A stretch of DNA of 64,000 nt from JALZKA01 sp963753385 (GTDB taxonomy: Bacteria; Actinomycetota; Thermoleophilia; Solirubrobacterales; 70-9): positions 1-64,000 of the forward strand of contig CAVWCC010000013.1 in assembly GCA_963753385.1 (NCBI GenBank), read 5' to 3'. A program made the position numbers and the translations under genes. Under the pieces are notes generated by a model that was not told the DNA's origin, made no database searches, and saw nothing but the letters and a program-made list of their open reading frames with translations. Shown piece by piece: positions 17,476 through 26,665 of the stretch (position 1 is the first letter of the stretch; every line of letters begins with the position of its first letter).

Positions 17476-18717
17476 CTAGTCGGATTCCGGCGCGTCCCCG
17501 GTCGTCCGCAGAGTTCGGGCGAACGCAAAGGACCAAGTCGCGACCAGGACCAAGGCAAGCAGCGTCGCGAGCAGCCAGGGCGCCGGACGGGCCCAGCCGA
17601 TCGCGAGCGCGGCCGCCGCACCGACCACCAACGCCACCGCGAGCGGGCGGTAGAGAGCGGCGAGCCTCCGGTAGTCGACCAGAGTGACGATCGTCGGCAC
17701 GAGCGCGATCAGCACCGCCGCGACCGAGCCGGCCAGCAACCAGCTCGAGGGCTCGGGCGTGCGGGCGTCGGCGGCGTGCTCGATCAGGCTCACCATGCCG
17801 GCGCCCGCGGCCGCCACCGCGAGCGCGATCGGAAGTTGGCTGTAGAGCCACAGCGCGAGTGAGCCTCCGTCCTGCCGCGGCAGCCGGCGCCCGACGTAGT
17901 CGAAGTAGGTCCACCAGAAGCCGAAGGCGATGGTGAGGCCGAGCACGGCCGTCGCGGCCGTGCGGAAGTCGAGGTCCTCGACCGCCAGCATCCCGTCGAC
18001 GACGCCGAGGACCACCTCGCCGAGGACGATGATGATGAACAGTCCGTAGCGCTCGACCATCGAGTGGGTGGCGCGAATCCCGAGCGAGTCGTCGGGAAAA
18101 CGCAGCAGGTAAACGACGACGATCCCGATCGAGCCGACGACGACGGCGGCCCAGACGGCCAGCCGCGCGCTGTCCTCCATGCCCGAGCTGGCGAGCACGG
18201 CTGCGATCGCCACCACGAGGCCGGCGAGGTAGCGCAGCGCTCCCGGACGGTATTCGGGTCCGTCGGTCCGGTACACGGAGACCCATTGCCAGAGGAGCAC
18301 CGCGAGGAGCACCGCGTACGTGAGTGCAAACGCTTCCCCGTCTGTGCTCGCGGCGTGCCCGGCGAAGACGGCGAGCACCGTAAGGATCCCCATCTGCAGG
18401 AAGATGAATGAGCGGTTGCGACCGTCCTCGCGGCCGTGCAGCTCGTGGAACTGGGCGCCGTTGAACCAGCCGATCCAGATCAGCCCGAAGACGACAACGA
18501 AATCGAGGACACCTGACCACGAGACGTCCTCGGCCAGCGTGTGTGCAATCTGACCGACAAGCACCACGTAGACGAGGTCGTAAAAGAGCTCAAGGAAGCT
18601 GACCGTGCGGTCCTCAATCACCTCGCCGTGGGGCCGGGGCGGTTGCAGGAACCAACGACGCAGGCCCGCACCCAGCGTCATCGGTGGACCGGCGTCCCCT
18701 CCACTGCGCTCGCTCAT
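17476..18717 (-). CDS. ltrA: Low temperature requirement protein A (LtrA) family membrane protein
   Basis: A 413-residue integral membrane protein with about ten to twelve hydrophobic helices. The family N-terminal motif VSFLELFYDLVYVVLVGQIAH is present, followed by HSMVERYGLFIIIVLGEVVLG and later FGFWWTYFDYVG, all typical of LtrA. The protein is named after a Listeria cold-growth mutant; the transported substrate or biochemical role is unknown. The ATG at 18717 has GAGGAGG eight bases upstream, which decides it over an in-frame start at 18831. Confidence 0.85.
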   Translation of the reverse strand: MSERSGGDAGPPMTLGAGLRRWFLQPPRPHGEVIEDRTVSFLELFYDLVYVVLVGQIAHTLAEDVSWSGVLDFVVVFGLIWIGWFNGAQFHELHGREDGRNRSFIFLQMGILTVLAVFAGHAASTDGEAFALTYAVLLAVLLWQWVSVYRTDGPEYRPGALRYLAGLVVAIAAVLASSGMEDSARLAVWAAVVVGSIGIVVVYLLRFPDDSLGIRATHSMVERYGLFIIIVLGEVVLGVVDGMLAVEDLDFRTAATAVLGLTIAFGFWWTYFDYVGRRLPRQDGGSLALWLYSQLPIALAVAAAGAGMVSLIEHAADARTPEPSSWLLAGSVAAVLIALVPTIVTLVDYRRLAALYRPLAVALVVGAAAALAIGWARPAPWLLATLLALVLVATWSFAFARTLRTTGDAPESD

Positions 18718-18881
18718 CTCGCGCGCCTCCTCGATAGCTCGGCGGGCGAACTGTACGTCGTCCCCGATAGTCCTCAGTTGGGCCTGGCCCCCTCGGGATG
18801 TCGCGGGTGAGCAACGCATCGCGTTGTCCATCTGAACCGGTCCCGTTCGTCTTATGGGTAAAGCGGCGGAAAGGAAGAACG

Positions 18882-19664
18882 ATGCAGAGCAGCAACAGAA
18901 GCCAGAAGGTTGCCGTCACGGGAGCCACGGGGCGGGTGGGCTCCCACCTCGTCGAGATCCTCGAGCAGCGCGGGCACGATGTGGTGCCGATCGCGCGCTC
19001 CAAGGGTGTGGACGTGGTCAGCGGCGAGGGCCTCGACGAGGCGCTTGCCGGGGCCGAGACGATCATCGACACGGCCACCGGGCCTTCGCCCGACCAGGAG
19101 GAGGCGACCGCGTTCTTCACCGCCTCGGCGCGGAACCTGCAGCGAGCCGGCGCCGCAGCCGGCGCGAAGCGGATCGTCGTCGTCTCGATCATCGGAATCG
19201 ACAAGTTCGAGGGCGGCTACAACGCCGCGAAGGTCGCGCAGGAGCAGGCGCTGCTCGAAGGACCGCTCCCGGTCCGGATCGTTCGCGCGGCCCAGTTCCA
19301 CGAGTTCGTCGACCAACTGGTCGGGTGGATGGTCCAGGACGGCGTCGCCCACCTGCCCGAGTTCCGGACGCAGCTCGTGGCCGCCCGCGTCGTCGCCGAA
19401 GCGCTCGCCGATGCGGCCGAGGAGCCGGAGATCGAGAACGGCCGGATCACCGAGGTCGCCGGCCCGCGGGAGGAGCGGCTCGCCGATGTGGCGGCGGCGC
19501 TCTTCGCCAGCCGAGGTGAGTCATTCGAGATCCGCGAGGGCACCCCAGCGGGCGACGACCCGGACGCCGTGGCCTACGCGGAGGGCGCCGCGCTACCGAA
19601 CCCGGGCGCGAAGCTCGCCGGCCCCAGCTTCGGAGAATGGCTCGGGGCGGCCGACCGGGGTTGA
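18882..19664 (+). CDS. Atypical SDR / NmrA-like NAD(P)-binding protein
   Basis: A 260-residue atypical short-chain dehydrogenase: KVAVTGATGRVGSHLVEILEQRGHDVV holds the TGATGxxG nucleotide motif, then RIVVVSIIGIDKFEGGYNAAKVAQEQ and VRAAQFHEFVDQLVGW, a pattern found in NmrA/YwnB-type sensors and uncharacterised reductases. AAGGAAG precedes the ATG at 18882 by five bases. It is divergent from ltrA, with about 165 bases between the two starts. No specific substrate can be assigned. Confidence 0.78.
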   Translation: MQSSNRSQKVAVTGATGRVGSHLVEILEQRGHDVVPIARSKGVDVVSGEGLDEALAGAETIIDTATGPSPDQEEATAFFTASARNLQRAGAAAGAKRIVVVSIIGIDKFEGGYNAAKVAQEQALLEGPLPVRIVRAAQFHEFVDQLVGWMVQDGVAHLPEFRTQLVAARVVAEALADAAEEPEIENGRITEVAGPREERLADVAAALFASRGESFEIREGTPAGDDPDAVAYAEGAALPNPGAKLAGPSFGEWLGAADRG

Positions 19665-19679
19665 CGCCGACCGGTGTCT

Positions 19680-21725
19680 TTAGGGCGCCGCTGCGGATTC
19701 GGCACGCGACCACATTCGGAGGTATGCCTCGGCGCCATTGGCCATGTCCTCAACGATCTGCTGCCCGCCGACCATGCGGAGGTCCTCGATCCAGTCCGGA
19801 TAGAGGCCGTAGTGGTCGACGCCGTCGATGTTGATGTCGTAGACGCGGGTTCCCGACCGCTGGCGGTCGATCAGGCTGCCGCCGTCGAACGAGCGGAACG
19901 GGTAGGTGACCGGGTTCGCCGCGGCGCCTGGGCGGGGCGGAGGCTGGGAGTGAAGGCCGTTGATGTCTGACCCGAAACCGGTGCCGAAGAAACGGCTCGG
20001 GTCACGGTTCGCACGGGCGAACTGCCATTCCTCCACGAACGTGGTGGCCACGCTCGAGATCGGGCCGACGATTCCGCCGAGCCGCTGCAGGCGCTTCTGG
20101 CTGCCGGGATCGCCCCAGGAGTGGCTCGAGATCACGCCGGGGTAGCCCTGTGACTCGAGGATCGTCAGGACTTGGCGCCGCGCCTTCATGCTCAGGTGGT
20201 CCGTCTCGACGATCATGCCCCTGCTCATCATCGAGCGAATCACGTGCTCGCCCAGGGCCGTGAGGCCCTTCGGGTTGCAGTGCGGTCCGGGCGGGTAGAC
20301 CGGCAGCTGGCCCTGGAACAGGGGGAGGGTGAGCACGGGCCCGAAGAGCGTCGCCATCAGCTGGGCTTCCTGGTTGCCGATCGGGGTCGGCGTGTTGTCG
20401 TGATCCGGGTCGTCACAGTGGTCCGCGGTCCAGAACCGGCCGGTGGCGTACTTGTTGCCCGTGTTGACGAGCACGCCCGTGGCCCCGCTGTCGAACCGCG
20501 TGCCACCGAGCGCGTTGTCGAACTTGTGGACGGGGAACATCGAGCGGACGCCGGCGGCGTAGAGCTTGTCGAGCTCGCGGTCGATCTGCGCCGTGTCGCA
20601 TCGCGGTGTGCCGTTGAACTGGCCGCAGTCGAGCACTTCGGAGACCTCGATCCCGAGCACGACCGCGAGCTTGCCCTGGTTGATGACCCGGCGCGCCTGC
20701 GCGGAGGTCGTGACCAACCGGAAGAACCCCTTTCCGGGACCGCCGAACTGAGCGTCGATGTAGTCCTGCAGCGCGAGCATGTCTTTGGCCTGCTGATAGG
20801 CGCTGGTCATCTCGTTGCAGTTGTTTTGCTTCAACGGATAGAGCTCGCAGAGGGCACGGTTCTCGACCAGGTCGGTGACCATGAGCCGCAGCCCGGACCG
20901 CCACGCGCGCTCGATCCACTTCCAATAGGTGCCCTCATGGGATTGCGACTCGTCGCGCGGCCACCCGGCAAAGCTCGGCCAGCCCTCCGGACTGTGTGTG
21001 CCGACTGGGCTGCCGGTGCTGATGAAGTTCTCGACCAGCGCACCGGCCCCATTGGGGAAGTGGTCGGCGCAATCCTTGAGTGCGACCGTCACCCCATAGG
21101 GGCTCCAAGGCCGGCCGCAGTGGAAGCGCCCGCCGAGGAACTGGAAGGCGCCGAGGTGGATGTGGTCGTCGAGGAAGCCCCGCACCTTGGCGGTCGGGCT
21201 CGAGCCCTTGAAGGGCACGCCGGTGACGTTCACCTCCACTTCGGGAAACACGGAGCAGCCCTGCGCTGGCACGAAGCGCCACCGCGCCGGGCCGTCGGCC
21301 ACCTGACGCACTCGCCCCGCGGCGCCGACCCCGAGGTGCTGGCCGGTGGCCACGCTGATGAGCCGCAGCTTGCCGCCGGCGTCCTGCAGCTGCCAGTCAG
21401 CGGCAGCACCGGGTGCTGAGGTGGATCCGACCCCGTTCAGCGGAGTCGTGGCGGGCATGCGGCGGTCAGGGCCGTAGAGCAGGTAGCGCCCGAGCGCGGT
21501 GGCCTGCATCCGAAACGGGGTCGCGCTCCCCACGTTTGGCGCCGTGGCCGTGTAGCCCAGCGCATCACGGACGACGTATTGACTCGTCGTCGTGTCGCGA
21601 AGGACGTAGCACCCGTTGGCGAACGAGTAGACGTCAATCGGAGTCGCGGACGCCGGCGGCACGGCGACAGCGCCGGCAAGCAGGCACGTCACAACGGCCG
21701 TTGCCCTCCGAAGCCTCCGTGCCAT
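19680..21725 (-). CDS. Secreted metal-dependent hydrolase, membrane dipeptidase (M19)-like
   Basis: A 681-residue exported protein. The first 27 residues form a signal peptide ending at PPASA. Residues about 30-165 form a beta-rich module with Ricin/fascin-like spacing (YSFANGCYVLRD, GRYLLYGPD, ATGQHLGV). The remainder looks like an amidohydrolase barrel: metal-binding DDHIHLG, HKFDN, GMIVETDHLS, VISSHSWGD and GTGFGSDIN correspond to the DGHND, H, H, D ligand series of M19 dipeptidases. Several Cys pairs fit an extracellular location. Hydrolysis of dipeptide or a related amide is inferred only. Confidence 0.65.
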   Translation of the reverse strand: MARRLRRATAVVTCLLAGAVAVPPASATPIDVYSFANGCYVLRDTTTSQYVVRDALGYTATAPNVGSATPFRMQATALGRYLLYGPDRRMPATTPLNGVGSTSAPGAAADWQLQDAGGKLRLISVATGQHLGVGAAGRVRQVADGPARWRFVPAQGCSVFPEVEVNVTGVPFKGSSPTAKVRGFLDDHIHLGAFQFLGGRFHCGRPWSPYGVTVALKDCADHFPNGAGALVENFISTGSPVGTHSPEGWPSFAGWPRDESQSHEGTYWKWIERAWRSGLRLMVTDLVENRALCELYPLKQNNCNEMTSAYQQAKDMLALQDYIDAQFGGPGKGFFRLVTTSAQARRVINQGKLAVVLGIEVSEVLDCGQFNGTPRCDTAQIDRELDKLYAAGVRSMFPVHKFDNALGGTRFDSGATGVLVNTGNKYATGRFWTADHCDDPDHDNTPTPIGNQEAQLMATLFGPVLTLPLFQGQLPVYPPGPHCNPKGLTALGEHVIRSMMSRGMIVETDHLSMKARRQVLTILESQGYPGVISSHSWGDPGSQKRLQRLGGIVGPISSVATTFVEEWQFARANRDPSRFFGTGFGSDINGLHSQPPPRPGAAANPVTYPFRSFDGGSLIDRQRSGTRVYDINIDGVDHYGLYPDWIEDLRMVGGQQIVEDMANGAEAYLRMWSRAESAAAP

Positions 21726-21752
21726 GCGGGGCAGGCTACCGGTTACGGACCG

Positions 21753-22550
21753 CTATTGGGAGGTTTTGGCCGGTTCCGCAACCCTCTCGCGGCGGTGCTC
21801 GGCGAAGAGCGCCAGCGCGTAGCGTCCGGCGGGGTGCTCGCGCGCGCGTTCGACTAGCGCGGCCGTATGGGCGGGCAGAGTTTCGGGCTGCGGGAGCGGG
21901 ACGCCGTACACGGGAGGAACGACCACCGAGGCCGAGAGCGCCGCAAAGGTCAGGTCGGCGGCGCCGAAGCGCTCACCGCACAGGTGCTTGCGGTCGGCAA
22001 GCCGCTCGGCGACGAAGTCGAACTCGCGCCAGACCGCGGCCTCGTCTTCGACCTCGAGCCCTGGACGGATGCCGAGCTCGCGCCGCACCCATCGCACGGC
22101 GAGCGGCCATCCGAGGCGAAGCGCTCGATCCTCCCAACGCGGGACGCCCTGGTTGTTGAAGGGCAGCATCTGCTCGGGCTGAGCGAGCGTGTGCACGTAC
22201 AGCAGTCGCCGGCCCGTCGGCCCGAGAACCTCGTCGAAACGTCGGCAGAGCCGCTCGACGTCCGCACGCTCGGCCGGGTCGTCGGGGAACAGCCGGTGCT
22301 CCGCGGGCGTCCGCTCGTCAACCCAGGCGACTATCTCCTCCGACTCCCCGAGCACGCCGTCAGGGGTAACGAGGACCGGGACCGTGGCCCCGCCGCCGGC
22401 ACGGCGGGCCGCGATCCGGTGGATGCCTTGGACGTGGCGCTCCTCCCGGTACCGGAGTCCGGCGCGATCGAGAGCCCAGCGAGCCTTCTCGCAGTAGTGG
22501 CTGATCGGGATCGTTATGAGCCGCAGCACCCGCGGGAGGATAGGTCGCAC
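21753..22550 (-). CDS. Glutathione S-transferase family protein
   Basis: A 265-residue protein with an N-terminal thioredoxin-like domain (LITIPISHYCEKARWALDRAGL, about residues 11-32; GATVPVLVTPDGVLGESEEIVAWVD for the cis-Pro and glutathione-binding segment) and a C-terminal helical domain with FGAADLTFAALSA, the GST N-capping box. Actinobacteria usually lack glutathione, so the natural thiol may differ. It sits between a secreted hydrolase and a GFA-family gene. Confidence 0.82.
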   Translation of the reverse strand: MRPILPRVLRLITIPISHYCEKARWALDRAGLRYREERHVQGIHRIAARRAGGGATVPVLVTPDGVLGESEEIVAWVDERTPAEHRLFPDDPAERADVERLCRRFDEVLGPTGRRLLYVHTLAQPEQMLPFNNQGVPRWEDRALRLGWPLAVRWVRRELGIRPGLEVEDEAAVWREFDFVAERLADRKHLCGERFGAADLTFAALSASVVVPPVYGVPLPQPETLPAHTAALVERAREHPAGRYALALFAEHRRERVAEPAKTSQ

Positions 22551-22617
22551 GCGTCCCTCCGCACCAGTGGTAGCGTGGCGCCTGGATCGTTCAACGCCAA
22601 CTCAAGGAGGAGCTGTG

Positions 22618-23007
22618 ATGGCTGACACGCTCACTGGAACGTGCCTGTGCGGCGGCGTGGAGTACGAGGTTCAGGATCCCCAGGCACTCGGGTACTGCCA
22701 CTGCACCCGCTGCCAGCACTGGACGGGCTCGAGCCTTGCGGGGGTCGTCGTCGCCAAGGAGAACTTCGGGTTCACCAAGGGCGGGGACCTCGTCAAGACC
22801 TACGAGAGCCACCTCGCGCCCCGCAACTTCTGCAGCAACTGCGGGTCCAGCATCTACGACGACCTCGGCGCGGTCTACTTCGTGGCCGCGGGGCTGATGG
22901 GCGACCTCGACATGAAGCCGAGCTTCCACCAACAGGTCGCGTACAAGGCCAGCTGGCACGAGATCGGCGACGATGCGCCGCAGTTCGCCGAGATGCCGCC
23001 GGGCTGA
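22618..23007 (+). CDS. GFA/CENP-V domain zinc protein
   Basis: A 129-residue protein of the glutathione-dependent formaldehyde-activating (GFA) family. The zinc ligands are GTCLCGGV, YCHCTRCQHWTG and NFCSNCGSSIY. AAGGAGG lies 8 bases before the ATG at 22618. Family members bind zinc; a true formaldehyde-glutathione reaction is disputed, so the function is left open. It is divergent from the GST gene. Confidence 0.85.
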   Translation: MADTLTGTCLCGGVEYEVQDPQALGYCHCTRCQHWTGSSLAGVVVAKENFGFTKGGDLVKTYESHLAPRNFCSNCGSSIYDDLGAVYFVAAGLMGDLDMKPSFHQQVAYKASWHEIGDDAPQFAEMPPG

Positions 23008-23073
23008 CCCGAGGGCACGCAGGGCTGGGTCAAGCCGCACGACAATCACTGTCCGCGTGACGCGCTGAGGGGA

Positions 23074-24180
23074 ATGGCCAAGCGCCTGATCGTCTGCTGC
23101 GACGGGACCTGGAACCGACCCGATCAGCTCGAAAGCGGGCTTGCGGCGCCGACCAACGTCGCCAAGTTCGCGCTCGCGGTGATGCGCGAGGGGCCCGACG
23201 GGACGGCTCAGCTCCTGCACTATCACCCCGGGGTCGGAACCAGGCGCTTCGAGCGCCTGCGGGGCGGCGCCTTCGGGTTCGGGATCTCCCGCAACGTGCG
23301 CGAGTGCTACCGGTTCCTGGTCGAGAACTACGAGCCCGGCGACGAGCTCTACCTCCTCGGCTTCAGCCGCGGGGCTTTCACGGCCCGCAGCCTCGCCGGC
23401 CTGGTCCGAAACAGCGGCATCCTCCGCCAGCAGCACCTCGCTCGGATTCCGGACGCCTACCGCCTCTACCGGGCGCGGCGCGCTACCGCGAAGCCGCGCG
23501 GGATCGAGGCCATGCTGTTTCGGCGAATGCACTCGCACCCCGACCAGGACCCGATGGTCCATTTCATCGGCGTCTGGGACACGGTCGGCTCGCTCGGAAT
23601 CCCGCTGGACGGGCTCGGGCTCGGCCGGCTCGTCAACCGGCGCTGGGGTTTTCACGACACCGACCTGAGCAGCCGGGTCCGCTACGCCTACCAGGCGCTC
23701 GCGATCGACGAGGAGCGAAGCCCGTTTCGGCCGACGCCGTGGACGCTCGGCTCCGAGGAGGCCGAGCAGACGCTCGAGCAGGTCTGGTTCTCGGGGGTTC
23801 ACGGCGACATCGGCGGCGGCTACCGTGATCCGAGCCTGTCCGAGATTGCCCTGCTTTGGATGGTCGATCGCGCGAGCGGCTCGGGCCTGGCGATCGATCC
23901 GGAGCGACTGCGTCCCTGCGATCTGGTGAGCGACGAGGAGCGCAGGATCACCGGGGCCTGCGTCGCGCCCGATGCGCTCGGGTCACTCCACACCTCGCGA
24001 AAGGGCCTTTACCGGCTGCTGCGGCGATACCGGCGCCCGATCACCCCGGATCACCTGACCTGCGAGGCGGTCGCGTCGAGCGCGATCCGCCGCCGCGATC
24101 AGGCGGCCGACTATCGACCGCCGGCGCTCGAGGACTACGACGGGCCTATCACCCAGGTTCGCGAGGGGCGACAGCGGTGA
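23074..24180 (+). CDS. DUF2235 alpha/beta-hydrolase (Tle1-like phospholipase fold)
   Basis: A 368-residue DUF2235 protein. The N-terminus RLIVCCDGTWNRPDQ with APTNVAKF is the family signature, the nucleophile elbow is LLGFSRGAFTAR (Ser at about residue 96), and later IGVWDTVGSLG and WFSGVHGDIGGGYRD provide the acid and histidine region. Related domains include type VI secretion phospholipase effectors and fungal/bacterial hydrolases; nothing here suggests secretion, so a housekeeping lipid or ester hydrolase is as likely. Confidence 0.85.
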   Translation: MAKRLIVCCDGTWNRPDQLESGLAAPTNVAKFALAVMREGPDGTAQLLHYHPGVGTRRFERLRGGAFGFGISRNVRECYRFLVENYEPGDELYLLGFSRGAFTARSLAGLVRNSGILRQQHLARIPDAYRLYRARRATAKPRGIEAMLFRRMHSHPDQDPMVHFIGVWDTVGSLGIPLDGLGLGRLVNRRWGFHDTDLSSRVRYAYQALAIDEERSPFRPTPWTLGSEEAEQTLEQVWFSGVHGDIGGGYRDPSLSEIALLWMVDRASGSGLAIDPERLRPCDLVSDEERRITGACVAPDALGSLHTSRKGLYRLLRRYRRPITPDHLTCEAVASSAIRRRDQAADYRPPALEDYDGPITQVREGRQR

Positions 24181-24213
24181 TCCGGATGACCCGCGGGGCG
24201 CGTACACCTGAGC

Positions 24214-25254
24214 GTGAACACCGTCCCAGTCCCCAACCGCGAGACCTGGAAACGCGACCTGGCGCCGTACGTGAAGGCCGACCGCCTGCGCAGCCTCGCG
24301 CAGATCGCAAGCGTGATCGTGCCGTACCTCGGCGTGTGGGTTATCGCCGCGCTGATCCGTCCGGGCGCCCTCGTTGCGATCGGCCTCGGCCTGGTCGCCA
24401 CGGTGTTCCTCAGCCGGATGTACTCGCTCTTCCATGACCTGACCCACAACTCGATGTTCGAGTCGCGGCGGGCCAACGCTCGCTGGGGCCACACGCTCGG
24501 GCTCCTCTTGTTCACGCCCTACCGCTGGTGGCAGCGCCAGCACAGCCTCCATCACGCCCACACCGGCAACCTCGACAAGCGCGGGCCTGGCGAGATCTAC
24601 ACGATGACCGTCGCCGAATACGAGCGCGCGTCGCGGCTGCGGCGCCTTGGCTACCGCGCGTACCGCAACCCGCTGCTGATGATGCTCGTCGGGCCGAGCC
24701 TCGTGTTCCTGTTCGAGCGCCGGTTCCCGCAACGGGGCATGACCCGCAGCATCCTGGCGAGCGTCGTCGCGACGAACCTGGCGCTGGCGGCGTGGGCGAT
24801 CGGTTGGAGCGCGCTCGTCGGCTTTGGGACCTACCTGCTGATCCAGGGCACGACGCTCGTGGCCGGCGGGGCCGTAGCCGCGTGGATGCTCTACATCCAG
24901 CACCAGTACGAGGACACCTACTACCGGGCCACCGACGAGTGGCAGTTCGAGCTGGCGGCGCTCCAGGGGAGCTCCTACCTCGAACTTCCGCGAGCGCTCG
25001 CGTGGGTCGTGGGCAACGCGAACTACCACCACGTTCATCACCTCAGCGCGAGGATCCCGAACTACCGTCTGCGCGCGGCGCACGAGGAGCACCCGATGTT
25101 CGCGCGCACCCCCGTCGTCACCGTCCGCAGCAGCGTCGGTGCGTTCGGCCTGAAGTTGTGGGACGAGGCCCGCGGCGCCCTGGTGGGCTATCCAGCTGGT
25201 TCCCATGCGGCCTTCATCAAGTTGTCATCTGCGGCGAGGACGATGCCGCGCTGA
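24214..25254 (+). CDS. Membrane fatty acid desaturase
   Basis: A 346-residue integral membrane diiron desaturase. The three histidine boxes are HDLTH (about residues 74-78), QHSLHH (about 109-114) and YHHVHH (about 270-275), with hydrophobic segments between them. This spacing fits acyl-lipid omega-6/delta-12-type desaturases, which introduce double bases into membrane acyl chains using ferredoxin. The GTG at 24214 starts MNTVPVPNRETWKRDLAPYVK, a normal family N-terminus. It follows the DUF2235 gene by 33 bases and may be cotranscribed. Confidence 0.88.
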   Translation: MNTVPVPNRETWKRDLAPYVKADRLRSLAQIASVIVPYLGVWVIAALIRPGALVAIGLGLVATVFLSRMYSLFHDLTHNSMFESRRANARWGHTLGLLLFTPYRWWQRQHSLHHAHTGNLDKRGPGEIYTMTVAEYERASRLRRLGYRAYRNPLLMMLVGPSLVFLFERRFPQRGMTRSILASVVATNLALAAWAIGWSALVGFGTYLLIQGTTLVAGGAVAAWMLYIQHQYEDTYYRATDEWQFELAALQGSSYLELPRALAWVVGNANYHHVHHLSARIPNYRLRAAHEEHPMFARTPVVTVRSSVGAFGLKLWDEARGALVGYPAGSHAAFIKLSSAARTMPR

Positions 25255-25270
25255 TGCTCGAACCTCACCG

Positions 25271-25471
25271 ATGCCCGCGCGCGCCCTCACCCATCCTTTC
25301 CTCTTCAGCCCTCGCTGGATGAGAGCCACCGCTCGTCGCGCTGACCTGCGTCCCCGCCTCGAGACAAAGCTCGCCGGCGAGGACCACGATTGCCCAGAGT
25401 GCAGCGCGCCCTGTCACCGCAACGCAGGCGACGATGGCTATTGCTGCGTGCCTTGCGGCGTGACCTTCTAG
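25271..25471 (+). CDS. Small zinc-ribbon-like protein
   Basis: A 66-residue open frame with CPECSAPCHRN and CCVPCGVTF at its C-terminus, two CxxC pairs that could bind one zinc. The N-terminal half is basic. It begins 16 bases after the desaturase stop and has no strong ribosome site. The gene is unrecognised; the cysteine pattern is the main reason to keep it. Confidence 0.45.
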   Translation: MPARALTHPFLFSPRWMRATARRADLRPRLETKLAGEDHDCPECSAPCHRNAGDDGYCCVPCGVTF

Positions 25472-25478
25472 CTCAGCT

Positions 25479-25901
25479 TCAGATGCGGCCGAACAAGGCG
25501 TCGGTGATCGAGAGATCCAGATCCTGACCCTGGTTGTAGACGTAGAAGATGATCAGCGCGGCGCCCAACAGGGCGACGTTCTTGAAGAACATCGCGCTCT
25601 GGATCTGCTGCATCTGCGGGTCGTCGACCTTCCAGAAGGCATGCAGGATCGGCGTGATTCCGGCCAGGAACCCGATCACCAGCAGCGCGCCGAGGTCAGC
25701 CCAGAGGCCGAGGGCGATCATCAGGCCGCCGGCGATGATCACGATCCCGCTGAGCGGCACGAGAAGGTCGGGAGCCGGCGCGCCGAGCGAGCGGGCGTAC
25801 TCCCGGCCCTGCTTGCCGCCTTCGCCGAGGTGAGCCATGAATCCGGAGCTGACGAAGAGCAGGGCGAAGAGCACCCTTCCGACCAGAAAGACAACGTCCA
25901 T
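25479..25901 (-). CDS. DoxX-family membrane protein
   Basis: A 140-residue four-helix membrane protein: MDVVFLVGRVLFALLFVSSG, then LLVPLSGIVIIAGGLMIALG, LGALLVIGFLAGITPILHAFW and MFFKNVALLGAALIIFY, the standard DoxX layout. GGAGGAA lies six bases before the ATG at 25901. DoxX proteins associate with membrane redox complexes; the specific role is unknown. Confidence 0.88.
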   Translation of the reverse strand: MDVVFLVGRVLFALLFVSSGFMAHLGEGGKQGREYARSLGAPAPDLLVPLSGIVIIAGGLMIALGLWADLGALLVIGFLAGITPILHAFWKVDDPQMQQIQSAMFFKNVALLGAALIIFYVYNQGQDLDLSITDALFGRI

Positions 25902-26024
25902 GTCGATTCCTCCGCGACGGGGATTAAGCTTCCGGATCAATTATTGCAGGTGCAACGACCCCTCTACCGCCTGGCGCGAGCCCGCACCCGAATCTGAACG
26001 GGGAGTAGGATTGGGAGTGCACGG

Positions 26025-26273
26025 ATGCACGCGTCCTCATTGGAAGAGCTCAGAGGGCAGATCGCGGCGGGCCAGTACGCGATCGACTCCGGCACGCTCG
26101 CCGAGGACATCGTCTCCAAGCTCGCGACGGTCAGGCGGGTTCAGCGAATCGTGCTGAGCGCGGACGAGGGCTCGGCGGCTGAGGCCGGCCCCGCCGCTCG
26201 GCCCCGAGGCCGGCGCGGAGCACGGCCGGCGTCGCCGCGTGCTCGGCAGTCGCGAAGCGAACGGCTTCCGTAA
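26025..26273 (+). CDS. Small protein with FlgM-like anti-sigma-28 segment
   Basis: An 82-residue protein whose first half, LEELRGQIAAGQYAIDSGTLAEDIVSKL, matches the C-terminal helices of FlgM-type anti-sigma-28 factors (pattern R-x-x-I-x-x-G-x-Y-x-I/V-D). The second half is a basic, low-complexity tail. A GGGAG site is about eight bases before the ATG. No flagellar genes are in the window, so the resemblance may be of fold rather than function. Confidence 0.5.
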   Translation: MHASSLEELRGQIAAGQYAIDSGTLAEDIVSKLATVRRVQRIVLSADEGSAAEAGPAARPRGRRGARPASPRARQSRSERLP

Positions 26274-26352
26274 GAAACCGGCAATAGGTCCTTACTTCCG
26301 TCTTCCCCGCTCGTGGTCAGGGGGACAAGTTTCCACGGACGGGGAGGAGCCG

Positions 26353-26604
26353 GTGAGGGTGAACCACAACAGACAGGCGAGGCGCGCAGCGCTGTGCATC
26401 AGGGCTCGTGGTCGGGGGGGCCACAAGCTCGCGATCTCTCCAAGGGGGATCGTGCTCACGGCCTACGGGCACGATCTTGCGCGCCTCGCCTCGAGCATCG
26501 CCGGCGAAATCGAGCTCTCCGCCCAGGAGGTCGACCGTCTGGTGCCGCCCCTGGTCTTCGTGCCGTCGGCGGGCCATGGACGAATGTTGGAGCAAGCCCT
26601 GTAA
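26353..26604 (+). CDS. Hypothetical protein, 83 residues
   Basis: An open frame beginning at GTG 26353 or 26359, with GGGGAGGAG just upstream. It encodes a basic N-terminus followed by GGHKLAISPRGIVLTAYGHDLARLASSIAGEIELSAQEVDRLV, which has normal amphipathic composition and little of the Arg/Ser bias of spurious frames. No family is recognised. It ends 26 bases before the promoter of the sigma factor gene. Confidence 0.4.
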   Translation: MRVNHNRQARRAALCIRARGRGGHKLAISPRGIVLTAYGHDLARLASSIAGEIELSAQEVDRLVPPLVFVPSAGHGRMLEQAL

Positions 26605-26629
26605 CGCCGAGCGGGGATGTCCCCAGCTA

Positions 26630-26665
26630 TTGACACGCTGAAGTGGACTACCATAATCCAGGTAC
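26630..26665 (+). promoter_or_regulatory. Consensus-like promoter giving a leaderless transcript
   Basis: A perfect TTGACA -35 (26630-26635) is followed after 16 bases by CATAAT (26652-26657). The ATG of the sigma factor gene is at 26666, only eight bases past the -10, so transcription should begin at or next to the start codon. No Shine-Dalgarno sequence is present, consistent with a leaderless mRNA. Confidence 0.6.
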
